Source: Siphonodentalium dalli (Eukaryota > Mollusca > Scaphopoda > Gadilida > Siphonodentaliidae). From it: 64,000 nt of DNA. This document shows, in pieces, positions 53,901 through 60,182 of this stretch. The notes beneath the pieces are model-generated. The model made no database searches. It saw nothing but the letters and a program-made list of their open reading frames with translations, and was not told where the DNA came from. The position numbers were made by a program, and so were the translations under genes. Where the stretch lies: positions 83,908,958-83,972,957 of the forward strand of contig CP136069.1 of assembly GCA_032622095.1 (NCBI GenBank), in the 5' to 3' direction. Every line of letters begins with the position of its first letter. The stretch's first letter is position 1.

Positions 53901-55028
53901 GGGGTTAATATGTGTGGATATGGCGAACGTGGGCCTTTCGTTAGACACAAAAAAGGAGCCCCCCCTATGCCCTGTATTCCTCGAGATATCGGCCGTCCCA
54001 CGCAATTTGAAATTCTGTCCCGCAGATTGTCGTTTTGTCCCATATCCCATCCCATCCCGCAGATTGTCATGCCCCTAGCTGTCCTAACATTAATAACTCG
54101 AAGAGTATGACTTTTTGACTCGCACTTAGACGGCTGTTTAGCACGTTGTCATCATCACTGACAAAACCTCTGAGCGGAGTGGTTTTCGTTTTTCTCATCC
54201 AAACCAGGAATGGGTCAAAATTGTTGTCCATTGACAATGGGTGCGTGAATGTGTTTAGTCACTCATTAAACGAAGCGACCGTCTCTGGCCACAGTGTTAT
54301 TATCAGGGGTGTTGATTCCATGGTTTGCATTAGGAGTCCAAGAATACACAACCACGCGTCAGTTCCAAAGTCTAACACGCAATCGACGAATACATTTAAG
54401 CGGAATTCCCCGTCGGTAATCTCCTGCGAAAATATGCAACGCGGTTTTCCCAACTGTCTCTTTCTTACTGTTCATACGATATTTTGCTCTGTATTGCATC
54501 AACTGTACAATTGATTTCCAATACGGTTTAACAGAATAATCTGAACGGAACATCCAAGAACATAATATTGTAAAATATTTTAATAATGGCTACCGGTATA
54601 TTATGTTGTTGCAAACAGCGACCAATTCCGGATGGATGGTTATTGCGATCGATCGTTTTGCACAATCGGCGCCATCATTAAAATATTTCAATAGTATATA
54701 TATGTTCTTGAATGTTTCTCACACACACACACCCTCACACACTACATGTCATTATTTTACCCGACCAACATCATAACAAATCGTCAAGAGCACTTAACCA
54801 TGCAGTGGTGAACTAATTATCCGGGTGGTACTCCTTTTAGATCCTTTTATGCAATCTTACCTGTAAGCTGACGAAATATTCTGCACAAACTGTTGCGCAT
54901 ATCCCGAGTAAAGCGGTACCACAAGCATCAAAGAGAAGCCACGTGTCTCTGCCCCGGGAGGCAAACCATAGAATCGCACATGAAATCACAAGGAAAAACC
55001 AGGAATCGCCGAGTGTACTGAGATTCAT
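9832..55028 (-). CDS. Unrecognised polytopic membrane protein, 300 aa in six exons, two repeated modules
   Basis: Six minus-strand exons join without a frame break: 55028-54861, 15339-15187, 13559-13482, 12320-12126, 11530-11384 and 9993-9832 (56, 51, 26, 65, 49 and 53 codons). Every junction is phase 0. The product has about nine hydrophobic segments, for example residues near 10-25 and 30-50 (exon 1), 66-85 (exon 2), 135-155 and 183-198 (exon 4), 205-225 (exon 5), and two in exon 6. Exons 1-2-3 and 4-5-6 look like two copies of one module: exons 1 and 4 both end in a membrane segment closing with Gln at the splice, and exons 2 and 5 (51 and 49 codons) share an acidic start, a helix with A(M/R)(R/F), a Lys/Asp-rich loop and an ending of Arg-Ile-Ile/Met. 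The loop plus AFPD of exon 4 faintly recalls TP53I11-type four-helix proteins, but I cannot assert homology. Intron 1 is 39.5 kb of repeats. The gene is convergent with LACTB2. Confidence 0.75.
10030..10880. repeat. Dispersed repeat interrupted by the foldback element
   Basis: Same order of motifs as 3985-4385 (GTGGAACACTCTGCT, TTTTCATAAATTTTATAT, then GAGTACTCAATATGTCTG at the far end), with the 483-bp element inserted between. Confidence 0.5.
10329..10811. mobile_element. Foldback element with 9-bp target duplication
   Basis: 483 bp flanked by CATAGTAAG at 10320-10328 and 10812-10820. The ends GGGGTCATTGTCACAAGGC and complement are followed by three copies of TCACATTCGTAGCCAGCTTT on the left and three inverted copies on the right. 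An 8-9 bp duplication suggests Mutator- or hAT-type mobilisation. It lies within the dispersed repeat at 10030-10880. Confidence 0.8.
11384..11530 (-). CDS. Membrane-protein gene exon 5
   Basis: 49 codons starting TVIEEPSAVQIFLARFTGSW and ending KKTFIFTRIM. The acceptor is CATCTTGCAG and the donor is GTAATA. Both ends are phase 0. It is the counterpart of exon 2. Confidence 0.85.
11587..11840. repeat. Tandem duplication, about 125 bp x 2
   Basis: AACACTTATTCGCTCATTAT and AACACTTATGCGCTTATTAT start two diverged units, both with CAACATGACC and TGAATCTG. In intron 4 of the membrane gene. Confidence 0.75.
12126..12320 (-). CDS. Membrane-protein gene exon 4
   Basis: 65 codons between the acceptor TTCCTTTCAG and the donor GTATGT. 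The exon contains YRKNMVPIHAVFIVCHLYHA, a polar loop with EFWGGHAEVNNR, then a hydrophobic FIYLFMFAILAYAF segment and PDSYIRIQ. The many His residues around the first helix are notable. This is the best-defined exon of the gene. Confidence 0.88.
12978..13457. mobile_element. TTAA-flanked MITE, family A
   Basis: 480 bp with AGGTACTCAATCCGAT ends and TTAA at 12974-12977 and 13458-13461. It carries the same TCAAAGCTCAGATTTGTTAG interior as the 37-kb copy and lies in intron 3 of the membrane gene. Confidence 0.85.
13482..13559 (-). CDS. Membrane-protein gene exon 3
   Basis: 26 codons, GLALSLMNDMYCLSRVNTEP followed by EKLTAF. The acceptor is TTATTTTACAG and the donor is the consensus GTAAGT. A TTAA-flanked MITE ends 20 bases inside the following intron. 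Confidence 0.78.
13560..15186 (-). other. Intron 2 of the membrane gene
   Basis: Begins GCAAGT on the minus strand and ends TTTTACAG. No exon seen. G-rich strings near 14870-14975 (GGGGGTGGGTCCCC, GGACGGTGGGTCCC) look like a small unclassified repeat. Confidence 0.55.
15007..15150. repeat. GTCCGTCTGTC-rich dispersed repeat
   Basis: GGTACAGATAGTGTCGACGT, a GTCTGTCTGTCC tract and GCGATAACTCAA recur in the same order at 15995-16140. Similar low-complexity repeats are frequent in molluscs. It starts about 35 bp from exon 2's donor side. Confidence 0.6.
15187..15339 (-). CDS. Membrane-protein gene exon 2, ending at a GC donor
   Basis: The acceptor CTTTTTGCAG precedes ATCGATGG. The exon has 51 codons: IDGINGEVGAIHMEAM, a helix around FGLYIGSLALFYFM, a KKSKDP loop, then SYMWARII. 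To keep phase 0 with exon 3 the exon must end after ATA, where the intron begins GCAAGT. The only nearby GT donor (one base later into GTATAC) would shift the frame onto an early stop in exon 3. Confidence 0.78.
15765..15995. repeat. Tandem repeat, about 75 bp, three units
   Basis: AAGTTGGAATTGACTTATTG occurs three times with small changes. The surrounding 15340-15990 intron shows no exon. Confidence 0.65.
15995..16200. repeat. GTCCGTCCG-rich dispersed repeat, second copy
   Basis: GGTACACATAGTGCCGACGT to GCGATAACTCAAA as at 15007, then a longer tail. Followed by a T/A-rich tract to 16260. Confidence 0.6.
16667..17134. mobile_element. TTAA-flanked MITE, family B
   Basis: 468 bp, ends AGGCCCACTTAATTTT / AAAATTAAGTGGGCCT with TTAA at 16663-16666 and 17135-17138. 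Internal hairpin around TATAGAGTTATTCCCC. No coding capacity. Confidence 0.85.
17246..17994. mobile_element. TTAA-flanked MITE, family A, expanded copy
   Basis: 749 bp between TTAA (17242-17245) and a decayed TTTA. It has the family A ends and additional inverted internal segments around the ACCACTTGATTTTAGAGTTA motif, suggesting an internal duplication. Confidence 0.78.
18040..18720. repeat. Diverged single-arm relic of IR-1
   Basis: ACAACTTGTAAGCGATGCA, ATATGACTAGAATCC and AATGATCAGTTAATAT occur in the same order and spacing as in the IR-1 right arm (29945-30440), with substantial divergence. It lacks the other arm and the minisatellite. Confidence 0.7.
18756..19575. mobile_element. TTAA-flanked MITE, family A, composite copy
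   Basis: 820 bp between TTAA at 18752-18755 and 19576-19579. The interior 18907-19110 resembles the middle of family B (GTAATAAACTGTGAAC and the GGAATAACTCTAT hairpin), so a family B piece is nested in a family A element. Confidence 0.7.
19803..20054 (+). CDS. Possible small coding exon or relic, unrecognised
   Basis: An open frame of 83 codons without a usable ATG at its head (it opens GTG), reading RHRYPTLTREDIDEEFHRRI, a Cys/Glu-rich middle, then a Lys/Arg-rich cysteine tail to TAA at 20052-20054. The AATAAA at 20051 overlaps the stop. Composition is more protein-like than its surroundings. No upstream exon or convincing acceptor was found. It lies antisense in intron 1 of the membrane gene. 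It could be a terminal exon, a processed relic, or chance. Confidence 0.25.
   Translation: MSIRIQLKFYTRHRYPTLTREDIDEEFHRRIDAIYCENINNVECQSEPAVYIDKKKQKKGNVFRRFFRFLCKKFSCKCVKNTQ
20158..20606. mobile_element. TTAA-flanked MITE, family B
   Basis: 449 bp with TTAA at 20154-20157 and 20607-20610. Nearly identical to the copy 90 bp downstream. Confidence 0.85.
20696..21144. mobile_element. TTAA-flanked MITE, family B
   Basis: 449 bp with TTAA at 20692-20695 and 21145-21148. Same length and orientation as the neighbour at 20158, so both are probably recent. Confidence 0.85.
21145..22115. other. Intron sequence with no identifiable feature
   Basis: AT-rich. There is one GTCCGTCCGTCCGTCC tract at 21785-21802 followed by a short sequence reminiscent of the 15-kb repeats. 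No exon or inverted ends recognised. Confidence 0.5.
22116..22250. repeat. Short foldback repeat, GAAACCATCGGAG type
   Basis: A palindrome of about 130 bp running from GAAACCATCGGAGGCCGGCG to TCGTCGGTCTCGGGGTGGTTTC. A second copy lies at 22982-23112 and a degenerate half around 23240-23310. Confidence 0.7.
22982..23112. repeat. Short foldback repeat, GAAACCATCGGAG type, second copy
   Basis: GAAACAATCGGAGACCAGCG at the left and CCGGTCTCCGATGGTTTC at the right. The inner part GGTCGAACAAGATTATGTC is shared with 22116-22250. Confidence 0.7.
23380..24360. repeat. Diverged direct duplication, spacing about 810 bp
   Basis: The segment around CTATTCGAAAGTGTGT ... TTCACTGTATTGA at 23400-23550 recurs as CATTCGAAAGTATGT ... 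TTCACTGTATTGATGAA at 24220-24357. The rest is AT-rich without exons. Confidence 0.6.
24340..24700. repeat. Dispersed repeat shared with 39.6-40.3 kb
   Basis: AATGTGTTGTAGAGACTC and the hairpin TTTGAAGCTATGTAAAGTAA with AAAACAGAAGTTCAAACAGT are found again, partly in tandem, at 39600-40290. Confidence 0.75.
26805..27435 (+). repeat. Minisatellite array, forward half of the IR-1 loop
   Basis: About 14 degenerate units of 43-46 bp with the consensus pieces GTGAATATGTATAC and GTGACTGTATGGTCATG. Confidence 0.85.
27436..27512. repeat. Palindromic centre of IR-1
   Basis: GGCTATCGCTTTCCAC at 27436-27451 pairs with GTGGAAAGCGATAGCC at 27497-27512 across a 45-bp spacer. The minisatellite changes orientation exactly here. 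Confidence 0.85.
27512..29310 (-). repeat. Minisatellite array, inverted half of the IR-1 loop
   Basis: Roughly 40 units of the same minisatellite as 26805-27435 but in reverse orientation (GTATACATATTCACCTCAC, ATGACCATACAGTCACTCC). A block of about 125 bp at 28308-28432 recurs exactly at 28836-28960, a recent array expansion. Confidence 0.85.
31179..31624. other. Stretch between IR-1 and IR-2
   Basis: Opens with 30 bp (CGCGACCTGATTTCCATTCT onward) exactly complementary to 36791-36820. The rest shows no gene or inverted ends. Confidence 0.6.
33378..33773 (-). other. Outward reading frame in the left arm of IR-2
   Basis: A 131-residue frame containing FHSHYHGVCPQTNTASI, LFDETTAG and, at the end, KLSTYANAFAKFVS-stop. 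The other foldback (60945-61216) carries the same residues in the same frame to the same stop, apart from one internal stop there, and the opposite arm holds a related frame. I do not recognise the protein. It may be a captured or element-encoded gene, or simply conserved repeat sequence. Confidence 0.4.
33962..34324 (+). other. Outward reading frame in the right arm of IR-2
   Basis: A 120-codon frame with VQFHFHYHDTCPQTSTV and ending IHKLSGYVSALDEYVN-stop. It is the diverged mirror of the left-arm frame (shared FHxHYHxxCPQTxT and KLSxY) and is close to the frame at 59871-60182. Function unknown. Confidence 0.4.
36216..36865. other. Unique-looking stretch between IR-2 and the LINE
   Basis: No exon recognised. 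Contains the 30-bp sequence at 36791-36820 that is the exact complement of 31179-31208. Confidence 0.5.
37014..37482. mobile_element. TTAA-flanked MITE, family A, inside the LINE
   Basis: 469 bp with inverted ends AGGTACTCAA...TTGAGTACCT and TTAA target duplications at 37010-37013 and 37483-37486. The TTAA duplication points to piggyBac-type mobilisation. Removing the element and one TTAA puts the LINE frame back together, which fixes both boundaries. Confidence 0.85.
38022..38680. mobile_element. hAT-type MITE inside the LINE
   Basis: 659 bp with 15-bp inverted ends CAGGGGTGGCACCAG / CTGGCGCCACCCCTG and a perfect 8-bp target duplication GGGCCCTC (38014-38021 and 38681-38688). The 8-bp duplication and CAGGG ends are typical of hAT elements. 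It contains subterminal CCCCGACAGGGG-type repeats and no transposase frame. Excision restores the LINE frame. Confidence 0.85.
38906..38940 (+). repeat. (TATC)n microsatellite, LINE tail
   Basis: About eight TATC units directly after the LINE AATAAA. Such simple-repeat tails are usual for several non-LTR families. Confidence 0.9.
39600..40450. repeat. Tandem repeat, about 195 bp, with a diverged continuation
   Basis: Two close units (39610-39790 and 39800-39985) centred on AAGTTTGAAGCTATATAAAG and CAGTATTTAGCACTGATTA, followed by a third, diverged region that also contains the part found at 24340-24500. Confidence 0.75.
40764..41710. mobile_element. Single-arm relic of the giant foldback family
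   Basis: Begins GTTATCCCCATTAGGTCACC (compare 34377) and ends CCAATATCTCCTGGACTA, so it is one arm with internal deletions. Confidence 0.75.
41711..43122. other. Intron stretch with CCGG-phrases and a promoter-like TATA string
   Basis: 42000-42070 repeats CATCCGGCGTAC-type phrases. GTATATAAAAAGGGC at 42176 is TATA-box-like and is followed by TTTTTATTAAAAC, which could be a solo LTR or a chance string. 42240 onward is the CCCGGCGTTGCCC dispersed repeat. Confidence 0.35.
43123..46673. mobile_element. 3.55-kb element with 26-bp inverted ends
   Basis: CGGGTGATTCTACGGTAACT (43123 onward) is repeated inverted at 46648-46673 with one mismatch over 26 bp. The motif GTTAGTGTAATGACG occurs several times near both ends (43300-43345, 43664-43717, 45890-45950, 46085-46100, 46279-46293). 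No long coding frame. Target duplication unclear. It looks like a non-autonomous DNA transposon of undetermined superfamily. Confidence 0.65.
43901..43948. repeat. Short hairpin inside the 3.55-kb element
   Basis: CCTTCTACTGATGGTC pairs with GACCATCAGTAGAAGG across a short spacer. Confidence 0.7.
46840..48590 (+). repeat. Satellite-like tandem repeat, GGTGGAAATCGGCG family
   Basis: Units of roughly 95/190 bp repeat the phrases CATGGGGATGATT, AAGTTTGGTGGCAATCGGCG and CCCCTCTCC. Ends with GACAGACAGACAGAC. Open frames across it are repeat artefacts. Confidence 0.75.
48780..49350. repeat. Tandem repeat, about 130 bp, four units
   Basis: Units start near 48840, 48973, 49102 and 49232, each with GATTTGACCTT, GGTCAAGGTCA and TTTGACCCGTCCAAAACACT. 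Confidence 0.85.
49422..49566. mobile_element. Deleted family B MITE
   Basis: 145 bp between two TTAA sites. The right end is AAAATTAAGTGGGCCT with the family B TGGCATAAATTGTTATTAAA segment. The other half is lost. Confidence 0.6.
49790..50580. repeat. Diverged direct duplication with AACCTTCGGAATAGCGA runs
   Basis: About 490-bp period: GTAATGACATTAAA ... AAAACAAAATCACATTTAATG ... TAATGAACCCTC at 49820 and again at 50298. Each ends in short tandem copies of AACCTTCGGAATAGCGA. Confidence 0.75.
50640..52880. other. Intron stretch with scattered repeats, no exon identified
   Basis: A pair of related segments (AATTTCGCTAAAATCCGGAT at 50680; GAATTGGATTTTAGCGAAAT at 52508, inverted) suggests another degraded inverted element. 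A run ending TTGAAATAAATATATCTAAA near 51475 resembles a retrotransposon 3' end but has no coding support. Confidence 0.4.
52879..53703. mobile_element. Truncated arm of the giant foldback family
   Basis: Starts in GGCTTTCAACATTCGAAGCC (compare 34253) and runs through the GGACGCCATTTTGGCCGCC blocks to GCCTCAGTGTTCCC. Neither terminal TAGTCC sequence is present. Confidence 0.7.
53705..54070. repeat. 204-bp tandem duplication
   Basis: TATGTGTGGATA at 53705 and 53909 starts two units with TTCCTCGAGATATCGGCCGT and GTCCCGCAGATTGTCGTT; the second unit is shortened. Confidence 0.85.
54200..54520 (-). pseudogene. Possible ankyrin-repeat relic
   Basis: On the minus strand one frame gives ETVGKTALHIFAGDYRRGI, like the G-x-TALH start of an ankyrin repeat, a neighbouring frame gives VLDFGTDAW, and further on STPLIITLW follows. 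The pieces are in ankyrin order but in different frames with stops, so if real it is a decayed coding copy. Weak evidence. Confidence 0.25.
54721..54748. repeat. CA-rich microsatellite
   Basis: Runs of CACACA interrupted by CCCT, 110 bp downstream of the exon 1 donor. Confidence 0.8.
54861..55028 (-). CDS. Membrane-protein gene exon 1 with start codon
   Basis: ATG at 55028-55026 begins MNLSTLGDSWFFLVISCAIL, followed by a second hydrophobic segment ending YFVSLQ. The strong donor GTAAGA follows from 54860. There is no acceptor just upstream and the frame ends in phase 0, which matches exon 2. Linking it to exon 2 across 39.5 kb is inference: the strand, the phase and the module symmetry (compare exon 4) all agree, and no other candidate first exon was seen nearer 15.3 kb. 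Confidence 0.68.
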
Positions 55029-55369
55029 ACCCGTAAATTTAATATATGTAACTGTGTTGTGAAGTTGCGAATTACTCAGTTTACGACAAGTTCATGTATA
55101 GCATAGCATACACCCTGGAACAAAGATGTGGCTATTTTAGCGAATAGCCTTTGGTGGCCCCGGTATACAATTGGCCACCGATTAATAATATTTATATCAC
55201 TTGCTTATATAATTTAGACCAATTAATACCAATATGGGTCATACCACACAGGTACTCAGGCGAATTAGCTTAACCAGTACATGTATCTATTACATGGATG
55301 AATGATTCATATTCATCAGGCTAAGTACTATTAATAGTACGCATCTCGAAACACCGGGCACAAAGAATA

Positions 55370-55930
55370 AAAACACTAAAGGGACACAAGGCCATCGCAG
55401 TGGGCACAGTCATCTGAAAAGCCACGGAAATTAACTTCATCATTAACAAGTAGGCTACATGTAAAAATAGACAAACTTATATGACCATCTATGTCTACAC
55501 CTATAAAAGAGTAGGATCGGTCTAGCTGTTTATATGTCGGATTTTTCTCCCAGACCCCTGGACCGATGTCAACCAAATTTGATGTGATGACTCGGAGTAC
55601 TCTGGCGGAGGTTGTAACGGCGTTTTGATTAAAAAATATGTAATTAAATAAATATGTTTGTATAGGCTCACTATGGGCTTATTTCATAATCAAATAAGTC
55701 CAATATGTGCGCGAAGCGCTCACAGGGGTCGCGGTCTCCTACCACAGAAAGGTGCCGCAGGCTTCTTCAGCGCTGAAAAAAGGCTCCCGAAAGTATATAT
55801 ATATAAAAGAGTAGGACCTGTCTATCTGTATGTCTGCATGTTCACGATTTTCCTCCCAGACGCCTGGACCGATTTCAACCAAGTTTGGTGTGGTAACTCT
55901 GAATACCCTGCCGGGTGTTATAACGGCGTT
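55370..55930. repeat. Pair of diverged dispersed repeats
   Basis: AGTAGGATCGGTCTAGCTGT ... CTGGACCGATGTCAACCAAA at 55508-55625 and the similar AGTAGGACCTGTCTATCTGT ... CTGGACCGATTTCAACCAAG at 55809-55930. They lie upstream of the membrane gene's exon 1. Confidence 0.65.
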
Positions 55931-56945
55931 ATTTTTCTAAATTTTGATTTAAAACAAAAAAAATTATTGAGAAAAAATGTCTTTAATTGAGCAAGGAGTT
56001 CAATCAAAATAAAATGAAAGTGGACAGTCATACTTGATATGTGTGTCAAAATTAAACAGCAAGGTCCATGCTAAGTTTAGTTATATATATACAATAGCTA
56101 ATAAGTTTATAATCAGTGAATTATTACGTTCTTTAATTTCTTAAAACCGTCAACAAATCCTGTTTCCACTAAACTTTCAGACTGGAAACAGGTAGATTCT
56201 GAAAGTAGACATGCTGGTGATATAGAAACCGCCATATTGTCGTGTTTAACATCTCGAAATTGCGTTACGATTGTTTTCGACATATGGATCTGACTAGACC
56301 AGTTGTGAACGCAGCGAGGGTTAGCATTTCTGCGGTATCTTTACAAAAAATTAATGTATCGAAGTTCTGTTTCTGGCATATGATAAAAAGATCCTTGTAA
56401 ATGTTTACAGTGTGTGTAGCTGTTCTGTCGCTCTTTTGAAGAAAATGCAATAGCTTAATATTTGGGATAATTTAAAATGCAGTCACAAATACAATTCATC
56501 TGATGATTTTATGATAAAACTTCACATTAAGTAATGCAATTATGTATTTTGTGGCCACATCTGTCCATCTTTTACAATTTCCAGGCACAAACAAGCCACT
56601 TACCAAACTAGTTATGCGTAATGACATGCCTTCTTATCACCAGATGGACAGAACAAAATAGGGGGGTACCGTAAAAGCCTCACAAAAAAAACTGTTTCCA
56701 AAAACAAAAAAATGTCAAGCTGGAAACATGTATACATAGATTCTGAAAATAGACACCCTGGTGGTATATAAACCGTTATCAGATCGCTTATAACATTAAG
56801 AAAATGCGCGACGACAACGGAATGCGTGTTTCAGCGACAAATATTCAACTTGATTTACATTCTAAAATAGCCAGTTTTTCTTCCCCGTATTAAATAATAA
56901 AACATTTCTTAAGTGATCATGTTCTCCATGTCAGTCGAGTTCTGC

Positions 56946-57107
56946 TCATGTGGTCTTGTCTTTGTTTTTCGCTGAGAGATATCCAAGAACTGAGTTGGCC
57001 TGCCAGATCGTCTGTCCAACCAATCCCTTAAATAGGTAGCCTGATTGCATTATTTGTGGGAATGCGATCGATGAATACCAAATTACTGCAGACCTTCCAA
57101 ATATGTA
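56946..57107 (-). CDS. Terminal exon of a tandem paralogue of the membrane-protein gene
   Basis: The acceptor TTCTTTTCAG precedes 53 intact codons and TGA, exactly the length of exon 6 of the 9.8-kb gene, with about 31 of 53 residues identical (shared YIFGR, AFPQ, ANSVLGY). It lies 1.9 kb upstream of that gene's exon 1 on the same strand, so it is the 3' end of a second copy in head-to-tail order. No other exon of this copy was found in 57.1-64 kb, which is taken up by a MITE, a foldback element and a satellite; the rest should lie beyond the window. Confidence 0.78.
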   Translation of the reverse strand, partial: YIFGRSAVIWYSSIAFPQIMQSGYLFKGLVGQTIWQANSVLGYLSAKNKDKTT

Positions 57108-57391
57108 CTGAAAAGAAAAAAAAATAACATATTAATTTATTTAGAAAGAGTGATATATAAAACATCTGCTCATCTGCGATGGCGGGGAGTTGCAATTCTG
57201 AATTGGTCACTCTCATCGGTTTTTGTTGTTGTATAATCCTGATAAAATTTCCCAGCTTCCAGAAATTGTGATAAAGTTACACAGGTTGGTGAGAATTGTG
57301 ACAATGTTACCCAGGTTAAGCAAATCTCACAATATGAACACTAATTAAAGGGGCACAACTCCATAATGCATGGACACAGTGTCATAATTAA

Positions 57392-57853
57392 AGGCCCACT
57401 TAATTTTCGAGTCACCGATTTTTTTTTTATAGTACTTTGATATAAGGTTTTAATAACAATCTATGCCGTAAAATATGATTAAAGTACTATAATTCATCAC
57501 GTGTGGAATGTCTGTGTCTCAGAAGGTGCCAATAGAGTAATAGAAAATAGTTGAAATCATAGAAACATTTCCCCCGTTTTGCTCCCAGCAAACTAAAGAT
57601 GTATTTTCAATGGAAGGGGAATAACTCTATATCTAAACATATAGAGTTATTCCCCTTGCATTGAAAATAATTGACTTTGTGCATAAACATGACAACAGCC
57701 GCCAGTTTGTCAATAAAAACAATGTTCACAGTTTATTACATCGAGTAAGTTGAAAATACAATGTTTTTGAGCTTACTCTTTCAAATGGTATATATATAAT
57801 AAGGCATATATTTTACATAATGTGAATTGGGGGTTCGAAAATTAAGTTGGCCT
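57392..57853. mobile_element. TTAA-flanked MITE, family B
   Basis: 462 bp, TTAA at 57388-57391 and a decayed TTAT at the right. More diverged than the 20-kb copies. Confidence 0.8.
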
Positions 57854-59870
57854 TTATAGCCACTGTCAGGGTAAATGTGCAAAACAAAACAAATAGTCTA
57901 TAAACATCATCACTGAGAAAAACATGGCGAAATAGATAAACGTTGTTAATTTAAGCACGCAAAATTTAGTTATGGGAAAACTATCAATCTATATAGTCCA
58001 GGAGATATTGGTAGACCTCTGCAACCCCCCCCCCCCAGGACTTAACTTCACCCCACTAATTTTCTTCCTTAAGGTCTCCTCTAATTTTTTTCACTTGTTA
58101 ACAAGAAAAAAAAGTGGCCGCAGAGACTCCAGACAAGATGGCGTCCATCGTGGCGGCCATTTTTTTTAAATGCACCAGGTCTCTTTCATCGCCATTATAG
58201 TAAAGATGATAGCACATGCGGTCTTGTTTTCCGCTCGATTCGTTATGCTAATATATAATCCTTACAAACTAGCCAAAAATCCGACACCAGAATCCAATAT
58301 GGCGGCCAAGATGGCCGCCGAAATGTGAAAATATGCTATTTTTCTGTAATGTTACCACCTTTCGTTTGTTTCTGTGGGAAAATGTTATAATTTTTGCGTC
58401 ATGTTATACATTTATCATATAGAGGAGTCATTGGCGAATACATGGGGACCATAATATGCATTCATTGCGGGATATTTTTGTCCGATATCACGTTTTCCCA
58501 AATGCCGGTATCAAAGGTCAAAGCCGAATCTCCGTTAATAACGCGATGTTATGTTTCGAATCAATGAATGTTATTGCTATTATAACAACACCCATGCATA
58601 TATATTTGCAGGAGATACTCGAGCTAGGATTCCTCTTATACCTGAGTTGAGGAATATTTACCCAAATCCAAGATGGCGGCCAAAATGGCCACCAGAAATA
58701 AAAAATCGCCGAAAATCGCTGATTTTAACATCAGTGAGCATTATTGTCATGACAACTCTACACCTGCTTACTATTGTAAGTTGGGAACACTTAGGCGAAG
58801 AACTTTCCTTGTACCATATCCAAATAAAAGTCCCCCAAATCCAAAATGGCGCCCACAATGGCGGACATATTTTGAAAAATCACCGAAATTCCCTCATATT
58901 CACATCATTGGGCATTATTCTCGAGACAACTCCATCCATGCGTACAATTGAGTTGGAAATACTGAGGTGAAGTAATTACCTTACATCTCATGCAAGAAAT
59001 GGTTTTCCAAATCGAAGATGGCGGCCAAAATGGCGACCGAAATTTGAAAACAAGTCTACATTACTTTACTTTCTTAGGATGGGCGTTATTGTTTCGCGAT
59101 TTCTACCCACCATTACATGTTGATATGTATGAATTATTCATTAGGGTTTGGCAATTAATACTCACAGTCAATATGGCGGCCAACTGGCGGGCAGAAATTG
59201 AAAAGAAGCCGATATTATCACATACTAATTTCAACTTTTTGTCATAATATTGATTTGTATAAACGAAACGGTACATAATATAAACCATATATTAGTTCCA
59301 ATGTAAGTCGTAGTCTTTTGGAAGGATGAAAACCCACAATCGCAATGTGGCATTTCAAAATCCATTCTTCACTAAGGGCTCATGCTGGCCGTAACCGTAT
59401 ATAGGTGCGCCGAATAGTCATATTATGACTTCCAAGAATCAAAACAACAGTACCTGAGCTTATTCTGAATTGCCACATTCAGCATTATCTAGACTCGTTT
59501 CCGTCTCCTCGTCAGATTAATCTATCTCACTCACAACAACAGTTCACTACTCTTCTTTGTAGGAGTGTGCCACTAATCGGAATGTTTCAAAGAATACATA
59601 TGCCGGTGTCCAGCTCACGTGTTGGTTTCGAAAGCTTGGAATTCTTAGCGAGCTTCATTCGTGGTATAGCTTATGGTATAATTCAGATGCTACATATGGG
59701 GTATATGCGTCATCTTTTGCGATACACTATACAGGTATTCGGTCGATGCGTATACTAGCTTTCAGAAGGACCTATCTATCTGCGTATTGTCAGCTTTGGT
59801 GACCTAATGGGGTTAACAACGTGTACACCTGGTGATCTTCCCAAAGAGCCACTTCTCAATATATGGTTCA

Positions 59871-60182
59871 TCAATTCACATACTCATCTAATGCACTGAC
59901 GTACCCGGACAACTTCTGTATATGGCTTCGAATGTCGAAAGCCCGACATTTGACGGTTGCATTTCTGCTAAGGCGTAGAAGACCATAATGCATAATATAC
60001 CCAAACTCCTTGAACATGATCATAAGAACAAGCTTGTTGGCGCCCAGCAATCGTCTCACCGAACAGATAACAATACACACGGTGCTAGTTTGTGGGTATG
60101 TGTCATGATAGTGGAAATGAAATTGGACCATGACTGCACCGCCCCTTATTTTGTTATGTTTTAGATTCAGACAGGATCTCAT
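59871..60182 (-). other. Outward reading frame in the left arm of IR-3
   Basis: 103 codons with VQFHFHYHDTYPQTSTV and ending IQKLSGYVSALDEYVN-stop, strongly similar to 33962-34324 (+) in IR-2, so the central region is in the opposite orientation in the two elements. Confidence 0.4.

Noticed and set aside
54146-54514. 122-codon plus-strand frame
   Set aside because: The antisense side shows the more protein-like, ankyrin-type pieces; the plus frame has no recognisable motif.
58551-58970. 139-codon frame, also present inverted at 61994-62401
   Set aside because: Its preservation is explained by the near-identity of the IR-3 arms, and the equivalent IR-2 segment is broken. Treated as repeat.
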